A program made the translations under genes and the position numbers. The notes beneath the pieces were generated by a model. It did not search any database. It worked only from the letters and a program-made list of their open reading frames with translations, and was not told the origin of the DNA. Of a stretch of DNA of 64,000 bases, positions 1-11,977 are shown one piece after another. Source of the stretch: Vigna angularis (Eukaryota > Streptophyta > Magnoliopsida > Fabales > Fabaceae); NCBI RefSeq assembly GCF_016808095.1, contig NC_068973.1:26330077-26394076 (forward strand), in the 5' to 3' direction. Every line of letters begins with the position of its first letter. The first letter of the stretch is position 1.

Positions 1-39
1 CAACATTTTCAGAAGACCTTTTGCGATATAAATATAACA
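1..39 (-). repeat. Start of copia 3' LTR (cut by window edge)
   Basis: In the sense direction the LTR starts with TGTTATATT at position 39, directly after a purine-rich tract with six G. The motif GCAAAAGGTC recurs in the 5' LTR near 13690. Confidence 0.7.
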
Positions 40-588
40 ACCCCCCACATATTGCAAAAGTCGAGCAAGAAAAGAAAATTTCCTAGGTTTTATAAGATGT
101 AAAGTTTCAGAGTTGGTATAGCAAGCTATATGAACCAGTCCTAGATCGAGAAACTTAACACACAGTGTAGTTGGTATTGCAAGCTCTATGAGCCAAAGAC
201 ACTTAAGTGTGTTAGAGGTTTATCAATCATAGTACACCCCCATAATCCTTGTTGTTATCGCTATGGTGCGCTTACTAAGCCATGCGCGTGCCCGTGTTCA
301 TGAGTGCTCTAGAGATCATGCCAAGATCTCATGTAAGAGGCCCCACTTGACACTCATATAGGTGATTTCATCAAGTGTATGCTGCAAATCATACATCACC
401 CATAAGGGATGTGAAGATCATTAAAAACTTTGTTTAATTACAAAGTTTAACCTCTCAATAATGTATTTTCTAGCACTTTCACATACACCATAGGAATGGA
501 CATATTTGATTTAAAATCAAATTAGTGCTATCAAAACTAACAAGTGACTTATTTTTACCCATATGAACCTTATTCATGGGATCTCCAA
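40..588 (-). other. Copia 3' untranslated region
   Basis: This is the non-coding stretch between the end of copia pol (stop at 589-591) and the 3' LTR. Two imperfect copies of a phrase like 'gcaagctctatgagcca' lie at about 121-200. The polypurine tract (sense ATGTGGGGGG) is at about 41-50. No gene is visible. Confidence 0.6.
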
Positions 589-640
589 TCACAAAGGTTG
601 GGTTACCATCACTTGTTTGTTTGCTAGTGGCTTAAGTCTC
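589..640 (-). pseudogene. C-terminal end of copia pol, split off by the Athila insertion
   Basis: In the minus direction the frame that ends at the Athila border (9279) continues here after the duplicated GTCTC. It gives the last 17 residues, beginning MRLKPLANKQ, then TGA at 589-591. The continuity shows that this piece and 9284-11884 were one reading frame before the insertion. Confidence 0.75.
636..640. repeat. Target-site duplication of the Athila insertion (left)
   Basis: GTCTC here is repeated at 9279-9283, directly outside the two LTR ends. Five-base duplications are normal for LTR retrotransposons. Confidence 0.9.
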
Positions 641-1237
641 TGATGAGTGCATATTTATGTCCACATTTATGCTTTAAAATTCAAATTTTGATAGGATAAT
701 TATGCTTAAATAATTGATTTTAAGTGAATTTGTGATGATTGGAATTGTTGGGTTTGGGAATTAAAGAGGCTTAGTGTTTAGCGCATAAAATATTCTTGAA
801 TTTTAGCGCATAAAATATTCTTGAATTTTAGCGCATAAAATTTTTATTTGTGCAGCTGAAATTATAAGTTATATTGGTCCAAATGGCAATTCAAGGCCCA
901 AAATCAGATTTTATTTGGAAAATAATATACAAATGGGCCAAACTGACAGACTTTACCCTTGCACCTCCTAAAATTCCTACATACACTCCTATTTCTGAAA
1001 CAGGCCAACAACCAAGCCCAAACACTAAGCCTTTTCTACTACACCTCCTAAATTTTCCTACCCATACCCCTCCTAAGCCAAACTTCACCAGATCATGCCA
1101 CGTGGCAGTCCACCACTAACAGATTGAACCACTCAGATGATGCCACATCACTGATCCTTGCACTCACTAGTGAACCACTCAGAACATGCCACATCATCCT
1201 TGTCTTCTCTAACAGAGAAACCCTAATCCAGCCTAAC

Positions 1238-1780
1238 CCTAGCCGCCACTGTCGTGCCGCCGCCGCAAGCCCAACGCCACTCCTTCGCCGCCAGCAGCAC
1301 CACCAAGAGAGCACTCTCTCCTTCACGCAAGAGTTCGAAGCCGCCGCGCCGTTGCCGCAACCAAGCGTCCCCAGCAGCGTCACCAACCTCCATTCGTCTC
1401 GCTCGTGCTGCCACCACCAAATCGTCAAAATCGCGCCACCGCGCCGCTTCATCACCGGACAGCCACCATCAAGGCGCGACTTTCTAGCCACTATCAGCGA
1501 GTTCGTCTTCGCATCATCACCATCACGCCGCTGCAGAAGCCACCGTCGCGAAACGCCACCATCGTGAGACAAAGCGCGACCTCCATGGCCGCCACGACAC
1601 CGCGCCGTTCTCGCGACTTTCTTCCACAGCCACCATCATCTTCTTCGCATCAATGCCGCATCGCCAATGTCGCGCCTCCATCATCAACGAGAGTCATCCG
1701 CTTCGTCACCGGACCTGCATCAGATTCGCGGCAGAGGTGGAGGGGGAAGCCTTTCCCAATCTGAAACCCTAATTGGGGAA
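1238..1780. other. GC-rich block inside the Athila LTR
   Basis: Rich in GCCGCC, CACCACC and TCGCGCC in an otherwise AT-rich LTR. Overlapping open frames exist on both strands but show low-complexity Pro/Arg/Ser/Ala composition and no domain, so I do not call a gene. The 3' LTR copy keeps the first part (about 8249-8597) and then jumps ahead. Confidence 0.6.
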
Positions 1781-2104
1781 GGAAGAGGGCAGCCACGTGG
1801 TGAGCTCCCATTGGGCGCGACCTCTCTGGTCAAAGCTAGTCAACAGGGGTTTCTGGTGCAATTTTGGAGAAATTCTGAAGGGGCTAAAGTGCAGATAGAG
1901 GAAATTTCAGGGCTTATATGTAATTTTGAAAAGTCAGAAAAGATAAAGGATAAATTCAGTTGTTGAATTAATTTAATTTGGGAATATTAACATAAAATAT
2001 CTTCCAAATAATGTTATAATTATCTAAATCTTTTAGTTATTTGGAAGATATAAGATCAAAGATTCTATCAACTGAATATTCAGAGTCCAAGCCCAATCAA
2101 GCCC

Positions 2105-2112
2105 TATATAAA
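2105..2112 (+). promoter_or_regulatory. TATA box of the Athila 5' LTR
   Basis: TATATAAA followed by AGAGACCC and a C/T-rich stretch, typical of an LTR core promoter. The equivalent region is deleted from the 3' LTR. Confidence 0.65.
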
Positions 2113-2404
2113 GAGACCCAGGGGGACTTCAATTCATTCATTCTCTCATACTCCTCTCACTTTTCTTTCATCTTGTATTCAACTCCATTCATGGAGAGCT
2201 AAGCATCTAGGGCTATTCTGCTGTAATTCCATTATGGATTCTGAGGTTAGATTGAGTTAATGCGATTGTTTACTTTGGTTATTGATTTAAGTTGTTCTCT
2301 CTATGTCTTTCATCTCTCTATCTTGTTAAAAGCAAACATTTTTGCATCATAATATGTTTGAATCTACATGCATATTGATTATATGAGTTTTAGGGTTTCT
2401 AGGT

Positions 2405-2725
2405 TAAAATTGAGAATCTACTTTGATTTAATTTAGGAACTTTCATATGATTAAATGGTTTTTACTATCAATTGAGAATGTACTTTGATTGATTAGTAAT
2501 AATTTCAACTATAATCAATTGAGAATTTACTTTGATTGATTAGCTTTTAATTTGGTTAGGAGATTTAAGAATAGACATGATTAAACACAATAGAATTTGA
2601 TTGAGAATGTACTTTGGTTGAATTTATTGTGAATAATCTAGAAAGGTTTTGCATTTGATTGAGAATTTACTTTGGTTAAATGCATGATCGCCCTCAAATT
2701 AATTAAGAATGTACTTTAATTAATT
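2405..2725 (+). repeat. LTR minisatellite, unit about TTGAGAATGTACTTTGATTG
   Basis: About six imperfect units share the core 'gagaatNtactttgattga' (units near 2409, 2464, 2518, 2602, 2660 and 2707), separated by short AT-rich spacers. The same array is kept in the 3' LTR (8634-8952). Confidence 0.75.
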
Positions 2726-3055
2726 TGAAACTTAAACAATAAACAATTGAACAATTATCCGTGAATAACCGATGATGAATCTATCTTGGAAAAGCAGTGG
2801 AATTAGCCTATTTCATCGTAACTGTTTTTAAGTTTCTTATTTATTCTTTAAACACTCTTCAACCATTACTTTTATTCATAAGCATTGCATAGCATTCGTA
2901 AGAGTCATAGATATTCAAAAGCAATTCTGTGTTCGTTGGGAGACGACTCAAGGTTACTTCAACCCTGTCTACTTTCTTGAATACTACTTGGCAATACTAA
3001 AGTTGCCTTGAAAAGTAGTATTAATTTGATAGCTTCAACGACAGCCTATCAAATT

Positions 3056-3073
3056 TGGCGCCGTTGCCGGGGA
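3056..3073 (+). other. Primer-binding site (tRNA-Asp type)
   Basis: TGGCGCCGTTGCCGGGGA lies four bases after the end of the 5' LTR. It is complementary to the 3' end of plant tRNA-Asp, the usual primer of Athila-group elements. Confidence 0.85.
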
Positions 3074-3486
3074 ATACGGTTAGTATTTTAAATATTTTGA
3101 TTCTTATTTTGATTTTTCTTTTATTTTTTTTATTTTATTTATTTATTTATTTTTTTATATTTTTACCTTTATTTTTTTTATTTAACGCACATACATTTAA
3201 TATAATTTGAGTTATTTTATAGTCTTTAGTCATTCTTGGTTTAGCAAAAAAAATCTTTGTTCTTGTTTTTATTAAGAATTTCTCTTGAGAAATACTTGAG
3301 GCTAGTTTGAATACACTCTGGCTAGGAAAGACTTGGTACTTAAGTTGTCCATTGTGACGCACCTCTCTTTCCTGGGAGTGGATCCAACAAGTCTCTCTTA
3401 TCTCTTATTTGAAATCTTTATCTAGAGCAAGAACAAAAGAAAAAGAGAAGTAACAGAGGAACAACTTCCAGCATATTGCGTAGTGC

Positions 3487-6450
3487 ATGACCAGAGCTAA
3501 CCCGGGAGAATTTTATCAAATTAACCCGGAAGTTGAAAGGAATCTGCGTAAGCTGCGGAGAAGATTGAAATTTGGGTGTTCTACTGAGGGAACACTTCCT
3601 ACATCTGAAGTCATTCCACCTTCATTATCTCCAATCACAAACAGACCATCCAATCCTTTACCTGATCCTAACCCAAACAATATGGCACAAAGAACCATCA
3701 GACAATTATCCACCTCCCACAATACAGCTATCCGAAGTAACATTGAATATCCAAATGAGGAGTGGGAGCTGAGACCTGACCTGTTAAATGCCTTACCAAA
3801 GTTCAATGCGTTATCAAGGGAGAATCCACACAAGCACTTGAGACAATTTCACATGTTGTGTGAAAACTTTAGATCTCCCAGGATCACAATAGAGAGCCTT
3901 AAAATGAGAGCTTTTCCTTTTACTCTTCAAGGCGCAGCTCAAGATTGGTGGTATTATCTCTCTGCACAGATTACAAATTGGGAAACTATTGAAAGACTCT
4001 TTCTTGAGAAGTATTTTCCTGCATCCAGATTATCAGCTATCCGCAGAGAAATTCAAGATATAAGACAGAGAGATAGAGAGAATCTTAGTGAATATTGGGA
4101 AAGATTCAAGAAACTATGTTCTTCATGCCCTCAACTCCAAATGGAAGTTTTGATTCTAAGCTTTTATAAAGGCTTAAGTCCTACTGATAGGTCATGGGCA
4201 GATGCTGCAAGCGGAAGATCTTTCTTAGACAGGTCACCAGAAGATGGTATAGATCTAATAGAACGGAAGGCAGTAGACAATCAACAGTATGGCACAAGAG
4301 AAAATTCAGTGACTTTGTTGAAGGGAGTGCATGAAATTGATAATGGTGCAGTTGATGGAAAGAGGATAGATAAAAGATTGAATAAGCTAGAAAGCAAACT
4401 CGACGAGATTGCAAGTTTGTTTAAAACCTCAACTCCACAAATTGTTAAGAAGTGTGGAATTTGCATTTCAATTAACCATTATACTGATGAATGTCCTAGC
4501 TTGGTGGAGACCATTGTGGAAAACCCATCTTAAGCTTTTGCTGCAAACATGATTGGAGGAAATAGACCATACCAGAATTATCATGATTCGTCCTCCAATA
4601 GATATCAGCAAAACAAGCAACCTTATGTTCCACCTCAACAAAGGCAGCAATCTCAGCCTGAAATGTCAATACAAGATTTCATGAAAACAATACTTGAGCA
4701 AAATTCAGAAATCAAGAAATCAATTGTAGAGTTGACTCAAAGGGTGGAAAAATTAGAGGCTAAGGAGTCAAATAAACTACCTGCACAAACAATGATCAAC
4801 CCGCAAAATGTAAGTGCTATTACTTTGAGAACAGGTAAGCAAGTAGAAGGCCCTGAAGGAGCCCAAGAGGATGAAGATAAGGAGAAAGAAGGAGCGCAAA
4901 TTGGTGACAATGGAGGACCAAGTGAACCATCACCTGAGACTACCACTGATAAATCCAGGTTAGTATCCTCTAACTCTTCTTCTAAAAATTCTTCTTCATC
5001 TTATTCTCCACCTCCTCCATATCCAAATCGGTTGAAGCCGAGAAACAAAAAAATGGAGGAATTAGACCAAGAGATTTTAAATATTTTCAAGAAGGTGGAG
5101 ATTAATATTCCTTTGCTAGATGCTGCTAAGCAAATCCCTAAATACGCAAAGTTTTTAAAAGAAATTTGCACAAATAGAAGGCGTTTTAGGGATAATGAGG
5201 TTGTGAATTTGGGAAGAAATGTGTCAAGCTTGATTAAGAAGCATATTGAAATACCGCGAAAATGCAAGGATCCAGGTATGTTTTCTGTTCCTTGTGTTAT
5301 TGGAAATTCAAAGTTTGACAATGCCATGCTAGATTTAGGGGCTTCCATAAATGTAATGTCTTTATCAGTGTTTACTTCTCTATCTTTGGGACCTCTTAAG
5401 ACTACTAGTGTGGTCATTCAACTGGCCAATCGTAGCACAGTTAACCCTGCAGGTGTGCTTGAGGACGTCCTTGTCCGAGTAGACAAATTAATTTTTCCTA
5501 CAGATTTCTATATCTTGGACATGAAGGATGATGAAGGAATCAGTCCAACAACTATTATCTTGGGAAGACCTCTCATGATGACAGCACGAACCAAGATAGA
5601 TGTGCATGCAGGATCATTGACAATAGAGATAGGAGACGAGAAGGTGCGGTTCAACGTGTTGGAAGCTGGGAAGCACCAGATTAAAGAGCATTCTTTGTTT
5701 TGTATTGATTTATCAAGTGATGTTGTAAACAATTTTTCTTTTTCAAATATGTCGTCCCTAATTTTGGACGAAAAAGGAAACTGTAAAGCAGGTGATATTG
5801 AGGACGCGGTATTAATAGATGATACCTCTGTGCCATCCGAGTGTGATGTTGAGGTGGCTGAGATTACCTTAGGCAGTAAAATTTTTCCATCTGTGGTGCA
5901 GCCACCCATTTTGGAGTTGAAACCTTTACCATCCCATTTGAAATATGCTTATCTTGAGAGGGATGGGAAACTCCCTGTTATTATATCTGCATTGCTTACT
6001 GATGAGCAGGAAAAACAACTATTACAGGTTACCAGAGACCACAAGAAAGCAATAGGGTGGACTTTAGCAGATATTCCTGGTATTAGCCCTTCTTTTTGCA
6101 TGCATAGAATACATTTGGAGGAGGATGCTAAACCAGTGAGACAACCTCAAGGAAGACTAAATCCTCAACTGATGGGGGTTGTAAAGAAAAAGGACACCAA
6201 GTTGCTACAAACAGGTCTTATATATTCAAATTCTAACAGCACTTGGGTAGGCCTTATACATGTGGTTCCCGAGAAATATGGAATCACAATGGTCAAGAAC
6301 GAGAAGGACATGTTGACTCCTATTCAAGACAAAGGTGGGTCACATAATGTAGTAGTTGACCATCTTAATAGGATTGAAAAGGGAAAAGATAACATTCCTA
6401 TCCAGGATGACTTTTCCAATGAAGTCTTACTAGCATTCCTTCCACCATGA
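3487..6450 (+). pseudogene. Athila gag-protease with remnant pol
   Basis: One reading frame with a single in-frame stop (TAA, 4531-4533). Residues about 80-250 are a retrotransposon gag domain (for example WYYLSAQ, FLEKYFP, YWERFKKLC). A zinc-knuckle-like CGIC...HYTDEC lies at about 4455-4495. The aspartic protease follows, with ALDxGAS-type signature seen as MLDLGASINVM near 5326-5358; the usual DLG/DSG core is kept as DLGAS. The start of RT (GLIYSNSNSTWV, HVVPEKYG) is at about 6210-6290. The frame then jumps in frame near 6330 to a motif from the end of RNase H (NVVVDHLNRIE) and stops at 6448. Integrase is absent. The start ATG at 3487 is the first of the frame, but the first exon boundary is uncertain. 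Confidence 0.85.
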
Positions 6451-7704
6451 AGGAGGTAAGTTCCCTCATACTTTTTCTTTGCATTTTATATATAAGACAT
6501 ACATTGAGGACAATGCATAGTTTAAGTGTGGGGGTGTGGGGAAACAACTAATTTTGTTCCCTATTTTGTTTGTCTATTTTGTTTGTTTTTAATAAATATT
6601 TGCATTGGATTTGAGAGTTTGAATCAGTAACTGGAATGATCATGAATTCAAGAGAAAAAAAAATCGAGTCATGTTGATTGCTTTTACAATTTGCTGATTG
6701 AGTTGACTTGAGAATTTGCTGATTAAATCTTTTGTGAAAGAAATTTGAACCATGTGAGTTTTGGACTTAATGTTAAGGATGGACCACCATGTGCCATACC
6801 TATTTTTCTTGTGTGATTTGTCCATGTTTTGTTGATACTGTAATAGTTAGCTTGATTCTATGTTGTGCAACTAAGGTGAATATGCATGATTTGATATGAT
6901 TGAGGCATTTCTTGTTTTAGTTACTTGGCCAAGTAAACTTGTCCTAACATTAATCCATTGGAACCCTCTTTGAGCCTTAAGCCTATTTTTCTTGTTCCCA
7001 GTCATTGTCAAATGAGAAAAGAAGAAAAATCATATGTTCCTTACCTTAGGAAAGAAGAAGGAGTAATGGATTCTGTTAGAAGTAAAGTGATGAATAAGTG
7101 TGTGGGTGAGTACCTCACCCACAAAACAATAAAAAGGGTAAAAAGGAAGATGAAAAGTTGAAGTTTTAAAAGAAAAAAAAAATCTTCCTTAAAAGAGCAA
7201 GAAATAGAGTTGTTTTTGAAATCAAATGTCATTACTCTTTCTATATCAATTTCAAAAACTCAGAAAATCCAGGAAAATTCCCTACCTTTGCCTTGGCCTC
7301 AATAAAACCTGAAAAAGCCCTCATGATCAATAATTGCATGTTTACTGAAGTGTGTGAATGTTAGAGTCTTGCTAAATATAAAGGGTGTCTACTTACATGG
7401 GTATTTTGAGTGTAAACACAAGCCAAAAACACTTGAGAGAGTTGAGGAGAAATATATACATGTTGACTTGAGTGTTGTCTTTCATATTTGATTTTCTCGG
7501 GAATTCAAAAAGGTTAACTCGTGTGTGAAGAATAAAGTGATTCCATTTGCATGTCCATGACAAAGTAATGCCTAAATGATTGATCTATGTCTGGTGATGC
7601 TCATTCTTTTGATCCAAATGCAACTATGAAATAAAATGATTCAGAACAAAGTCTTGGAATTAATCAATTTTGCCCAGGAGTGCAAAAGGATAAGTGTGGA
7701 GGTG
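6451..7704 (+). other. Athila 3' non-coding region with polypurine tracts
   Basis: No integrase or env-like frame is present. A G-rich run (AAGTGTGGGGGTGTGGGG) lies at about 6524-6541, and a second purine stretch (GGATAAGTGTGGAGGTG) directly precedes the 3' LTR at about 7688-7704. The latter is the probable plus-strand primer. Confidence 0.65.
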
Positions 7705-9278
7705 TGATGAGTGCATATTTATGCCGACATTTATGCTTTAAAATTCAAATTTTGATAGAATAATTATGCTTAAATAATTGATTTTAAGTGAATTTGTGAT
7801 GATTGGAATTGTTGGGTTTGGAAATTAAAGAGACGTAAAAAGTGAGTTTTAGCGCATAAAATATTCTTGGATGTTCTTACGTTTATTTGTGCAGCTGAAA
7901 TTATAAGTTATATTAGTCCAAATGGCAATTCAAGGCCCAAAATCAGATTTTATTTGAAAAATAATATACAAATGGGCTAAACTGACAGACTTTACCCTTG
8001 CACCTCCTAAAATTCCTACATACACTCCTATTTCTAAAACAGGCCAACAACCAAGCCCAAAAACTAAGCCTTTTCTACTACACCTCCTAAATTTTCCTAC
8101 CCATACCCCTCCTAAGCCAAACTTCACCAGATCATGCCACGTGGCAGTCCACCACTAACAGATTGAACCACTCAGATGATGCCACATCACTGATCCTTGC
8201 ACTCACTAGTGAACCACTCAGAACATCCCACGTCAGCCTTGTCTTCTCTAGCCGCCACTGCCGTGCCGCCGCCGCAAGCCCAACGCCACTGCTCCGCCGC
8301 CAGCAGCACCACCACGAGAGCACTCTCTCCTTCACGCAAGAGTTCGAAGCCGCCGCGCCGTTGCCGCAACCAAGCGTCCCCAGCAGCGTCACCAACCTCC
8401 ATTTGTCTCGCTCGTGCCGCCACCACCAAATCATCAGAATCGCGCCACTGCGCCGCTTCGTCACCGGACAACCACCATCAAGGCGCGACTTTCTAGCTGC
8501 CATCCGCGAGTTTGTCTTCGCATCATCACCATCACACCACTGCAGAAACCACCGTCACGAAACGCCATCATCGCGAGACAAAGCGCGACCTCCATGGCAT
8601 ATTGATTATATGAGTTTTAGGGTTTCTAGGTTTAAATTGAGAATCTATTTTGATTTAATTTAGGAACTTTCATATGATTAAATGGTTTTTACTATCAATT
8701 GAGAATGTACTTTGATTGATTAGTAATAATTTCAACTATAATCAATTGAGAATTTACTTTGATTGATTAGCTTTTAATTTGGTTAGGAGATTTAAGAATA
8801 GACATGATTAAACACAATAGAATTTGATTGAGAATGTACTTTGGTTGAATTTATTGTGAATAATCTAGAAAGATTTTTCATTTGATTGAGAATTTACTTT
8901 GGTTAAATGCATGATCGCCCTCAAATTAATTAAGAATGTACTTTAATTAATTTGAAACTTAAACAATAAACAATTGAACAATTATCCATGAATAACCGAT
9001 GATGAATCTATCTTGGAAAAGTAGTGGAATTAGCCTATTTCATCGTAACTGTTTTTAAGTTTCTTATTTATTCTTTAAACTCTCTTCAACCATTACTTTT
9101 ATTCATAAGCATTGCATAGCATTCGTAAGAGTCACAGATATTCAAAAGCAATTCCGTGTTCGTTGGGAGACGACTCAGGGTTACTTCAACCCTGTCTACT
9201 TTCTTGAATACTACTTGGCAATACTGAAGTTGCCTTGAAAAGTAGTATTAATTTGATAGCTTCAACGACAGCCTATCA
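7705..9278 (+). repeat. Athila 3' LTR (1574 bp, internally deleted)
   Basis: Same ends as the 5' LTR. Two deletions are visible: about 29 bp near 8248, and about 780 bp at 8597, where CCTCCATGGC joins directly to ATATTGATTATATG (5' LTR positions about 1590 and 2372). The second removes the TATA box. Followed by the GTCTC duplication (9279-9283). Confidence 0.9.
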
Positions 9279-9283
9279 GTCTC

Positions 9284-11884
9284 ATTCCCCTCGATGTTTC
9301 TAAGATCATATTTCTTCCCAAGGGTTTTGTTAGAGAATCTGCTAGATTCCGTTCTGACTTCACATAGTCAATGGAAATAGTCTCACTCTTTAGCATCTGC
9401 TTCACCAAATTATGTCTCAATTGGATATGTTTATTCTTTCCATTGTAATTCTTGTTTTTAGCTATAGCTATTACCGATTGGCAATCATAATGTATTGACA
9501 CTGACGGGGTTGGTTTCATTCCTAGTGGAATGTTTGCTAAGAAGTTTTTCAACCACTCAACCTCACTACCAACCATCTCAAGAGCGACAAACTTAGATTC
9601 CATTGTTGATCTTGCAATAATTGTTTGATTGGCTTATCTCCATGTAATCGCACCACCCCCAAGTGTCAATACATAACCATTAGTGGATTTTGTCTCATCT
9701 GAATTAGAGATCCAGTTAGCATCACTGTACCCTTCTAGTACAGCGGGAAATCCACTATATTCAATGGCATAATCCATTGAACCTCTTAAGCTTGGAAAGT
9801 GCATCCCAATATTCTTGATTTGGGCATTGAGTGTACCTACTCAGTCTACCTACTGCATAAGCAATATCATGCCTAGAAAAACTCATCAAGTGTAGTAACC
9901 TCCTAATTATCTGGACATACTGAGGCTGAGATAATGATTCTCCTCTATTTTTCATTAATTTAGAGTTAGCATCATAAGGGGTACTCACGGATTTGAAATC
10001 AAAATATCCAAACTTCTTAAGAAGTTTCTCAATGTATTATTCTTGGGATAGTAATATACTATATCCCTTCCTTATGATTCTAACACCTAAAATTACATTG
10101 GCTTCACCCATGTCTTTCATTTCAAAGTTCGATTCTAGAAACATTTTTGTTCTAGCAACAATTTCATTGCATGTACCAAAACTTAACATGTCATCCACAT
10201 ACAAACATATAATGACACAATCACCATTTTCAAATTTAGAGTACACACATTTATCAGCATCATTATGTGAAAAACTATCACATAACAATACATTATCAAG
10301 TTTTTCATGTCATTGTTTTGGTGCTTGTTTCAAATCAGCTAGATCAGTATGAATTAACCCTAACAATTCCGTTTGACGTTCTAAAGAAAAATAAGTTTTC
10401 TTTGTTATTTTAGATTCTACACATATATCACATTTACTACTCTGTTTATCATGTATATTAATTAATCCTAGTTGTTGTAATTTCATAACATAGAAAGAAT
10501 TCAAATGTCCTAAGCTAGCATGCCATATATCATATGAATCAACAATATAAGTAGAAGAAGACAATTCATTAATATATTCATAAATGTTAAGTACAAAGAG
10601 ACCTTGATCACAATATCCATTCCCCACAAAACCATTATTTTTTGTCATTACAATCTTGTCCAACTTGAATGACACTTTAACCCTCACTTTTCCCAGTAGT
10701 GCTACAAAGATTAAATTAACTCTGATTGATGGCACATGTAGTACATCGCTCAAGGCCAGAGTCTTTCTAGATGTGAGTTTGAGAAGAACTTTCCCTTTTC
10801 CCAGAATAGGAGTGGTCCTGGAATCACTGAGGTAGACGTGTTCTTCTCCATCCCCTACACTAGTGTAAGAGGTAAAAGCACTTCTGTTTGCACAAATATG
10901 CCTGGTAGCATCAGAGTCTACCACCCACTTACTCACATTGATCATCATATTTACTCGAGAAACGATTGCAGTAATAATGTCATCTGTTTCGGCTATATTG
11001 GCCTTTGGAGGATTGACGTTTCTTGCTCTACGTCTGCACTATGGTGCATGATGGCCCGACTTCCCACATACGAAACAATTTCCTTTCTTCTTAAAGGTGG
11101 GGTTAGATGCGTTAGGGAGATATTTTCGAAAATGATTTTTCTTATTGTGATCAAGTTTGTGTACGTACCTTTTTGGAGTAGGTTTGTCTTTTATCATGTT
11201 TGCTTTTGCAGACAACGCTTTGGTCCTTACAACAACACATTTTTTCATGTTGGTATCTTTAATAATTATGTGAGTGATCAGCTCTGAAAGTGACATTTTC
11301 TTGTGTCTGTGTTTCAGTTGTTACTTGTAATCAGTCCAGGAATGCGACAGTTTCTCAATCAGAAGCTCTAAAACAAACTCATCTGGTAGAAGAACGTTCT
11401 TCGCTTTGAAATCTTCGAGCAGTTTGTGGTACTCAATGATTTGCGACTTTATGTCCTTGTCTTCAAACATTTCCCAGCGATAGTAATTCCCAATGATGAA
11501 TCTTTGTCTGACGATATCTTCAGTAGTGTATTAGATAATCAACGAAATCCAAATGTCTTTCGCTTCCTTATAGGAACAGTACACATCGAACAAATCATTA
11601 GAGAGTGCACTACGTAAAGTATGGCGGCATACCTTGTTTGCATGAACCCAATCTTCAACTTGTTTTGAATTTGGAGGGAGACTAGAGTCGGGTTTTGAAG
11701 ATGAAAGAGCAAAGGAGACTCCATACATGTCTAAGAGGGTTGACACACGTTCTTGCCAGCACCGAAAATTCTAACTAGAGAAGACTTCAATTTTTGATAC
11801 ATCTCAGAAAGGTTTCGTGAAGATCGTTTGGGTTCCGAAAACAATTTTCTGATTCTCCGAGATTAAGTTGTTGTTGTCAACCAT
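9284..11884 (-). pseudogene. Copia gag-pol remnant
   Basis: Read on the minus strand from ATG at 11884: gag with an early stop (11884-11039) and a zinc knuckle CFVCGKSGHHAP near 11045. The protease follows with WVVDSDATRHICA (10948-10900; the usual D-S-G is D-S-D). The pre-integrase zinc region (HASLGHLN) is at about 10500, and the first residues of integrase (HTDLADLKQ) at about 10330. The frame then passes straight into late RT (APKQ, CVYSK, CLYVDDML; 10320-10037) and RNase H (SVSTPYD, then MESKFVAL, KHIQLRHN; to 9284). Most of integrase and half of RT are missing, several frameshifts and stops are present, and the last codons lie beyond the Athila insertion. Confidence 0.85.
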
Positions 11885-11977
11885 AAGTCCTTAAGATTGT
11901 TGTAGAAGCTGACAATAAAAGAATAAAGATCATGAACAAAGGATTTCCTGAGGTGTGTAGATCACTGTCCTTAAGGA

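Larger units (their letters stand above)
641..3051 (+). repeat. Athila 5' LTR (2411 bp)
   Basis: Starts TGATGAG and ends CTATCA next to the tRNA-Asp primer site. From left to right it holds an AT-rich start, three tandem copies of an AGCGCATAAAAT-type unit at 779-843, a GC-rich block at about 1238-1780, a TATA box at 2105-2112 and a diverged minisatellite at 2405-2725. The open frames in the GC-rich block have no recognisable product. Confidence 0.9.
641..9278 (+). mobile_element. Athila-type Ty3/gypsy retrotransposon with truncated pol
   Basis: Complete insertion with both LTRs (641-3051 and 7705-9278), both starting TGATGAGTGC and ending GCCTATCA. It is flanked by the 5-bp duplication GTCTC (636-640 and 9279-9283). 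The primer-binding site matches the 3' end of plant tRNA-Asp, as known for the Athila/Tat group. Inside are gag, protease, the very start of RT and a scrap of the RNase H end. Most of RT/RNase H and all of integrase are missing, so it could move only with proteins supplied by another element. The LTRs differ at roughly 3% of positions in the stretches I compared by eye, plus large indels. Confidence 0.92.

Noticed and set aside
874..1966. Several open frames up to 159 codons in the Athila LTR, repeated at 7930-8663
   Set aside because: They lie in an LTR, are open on both strands, have low-complexity composition and no domain; GC-rich sequence explains them.
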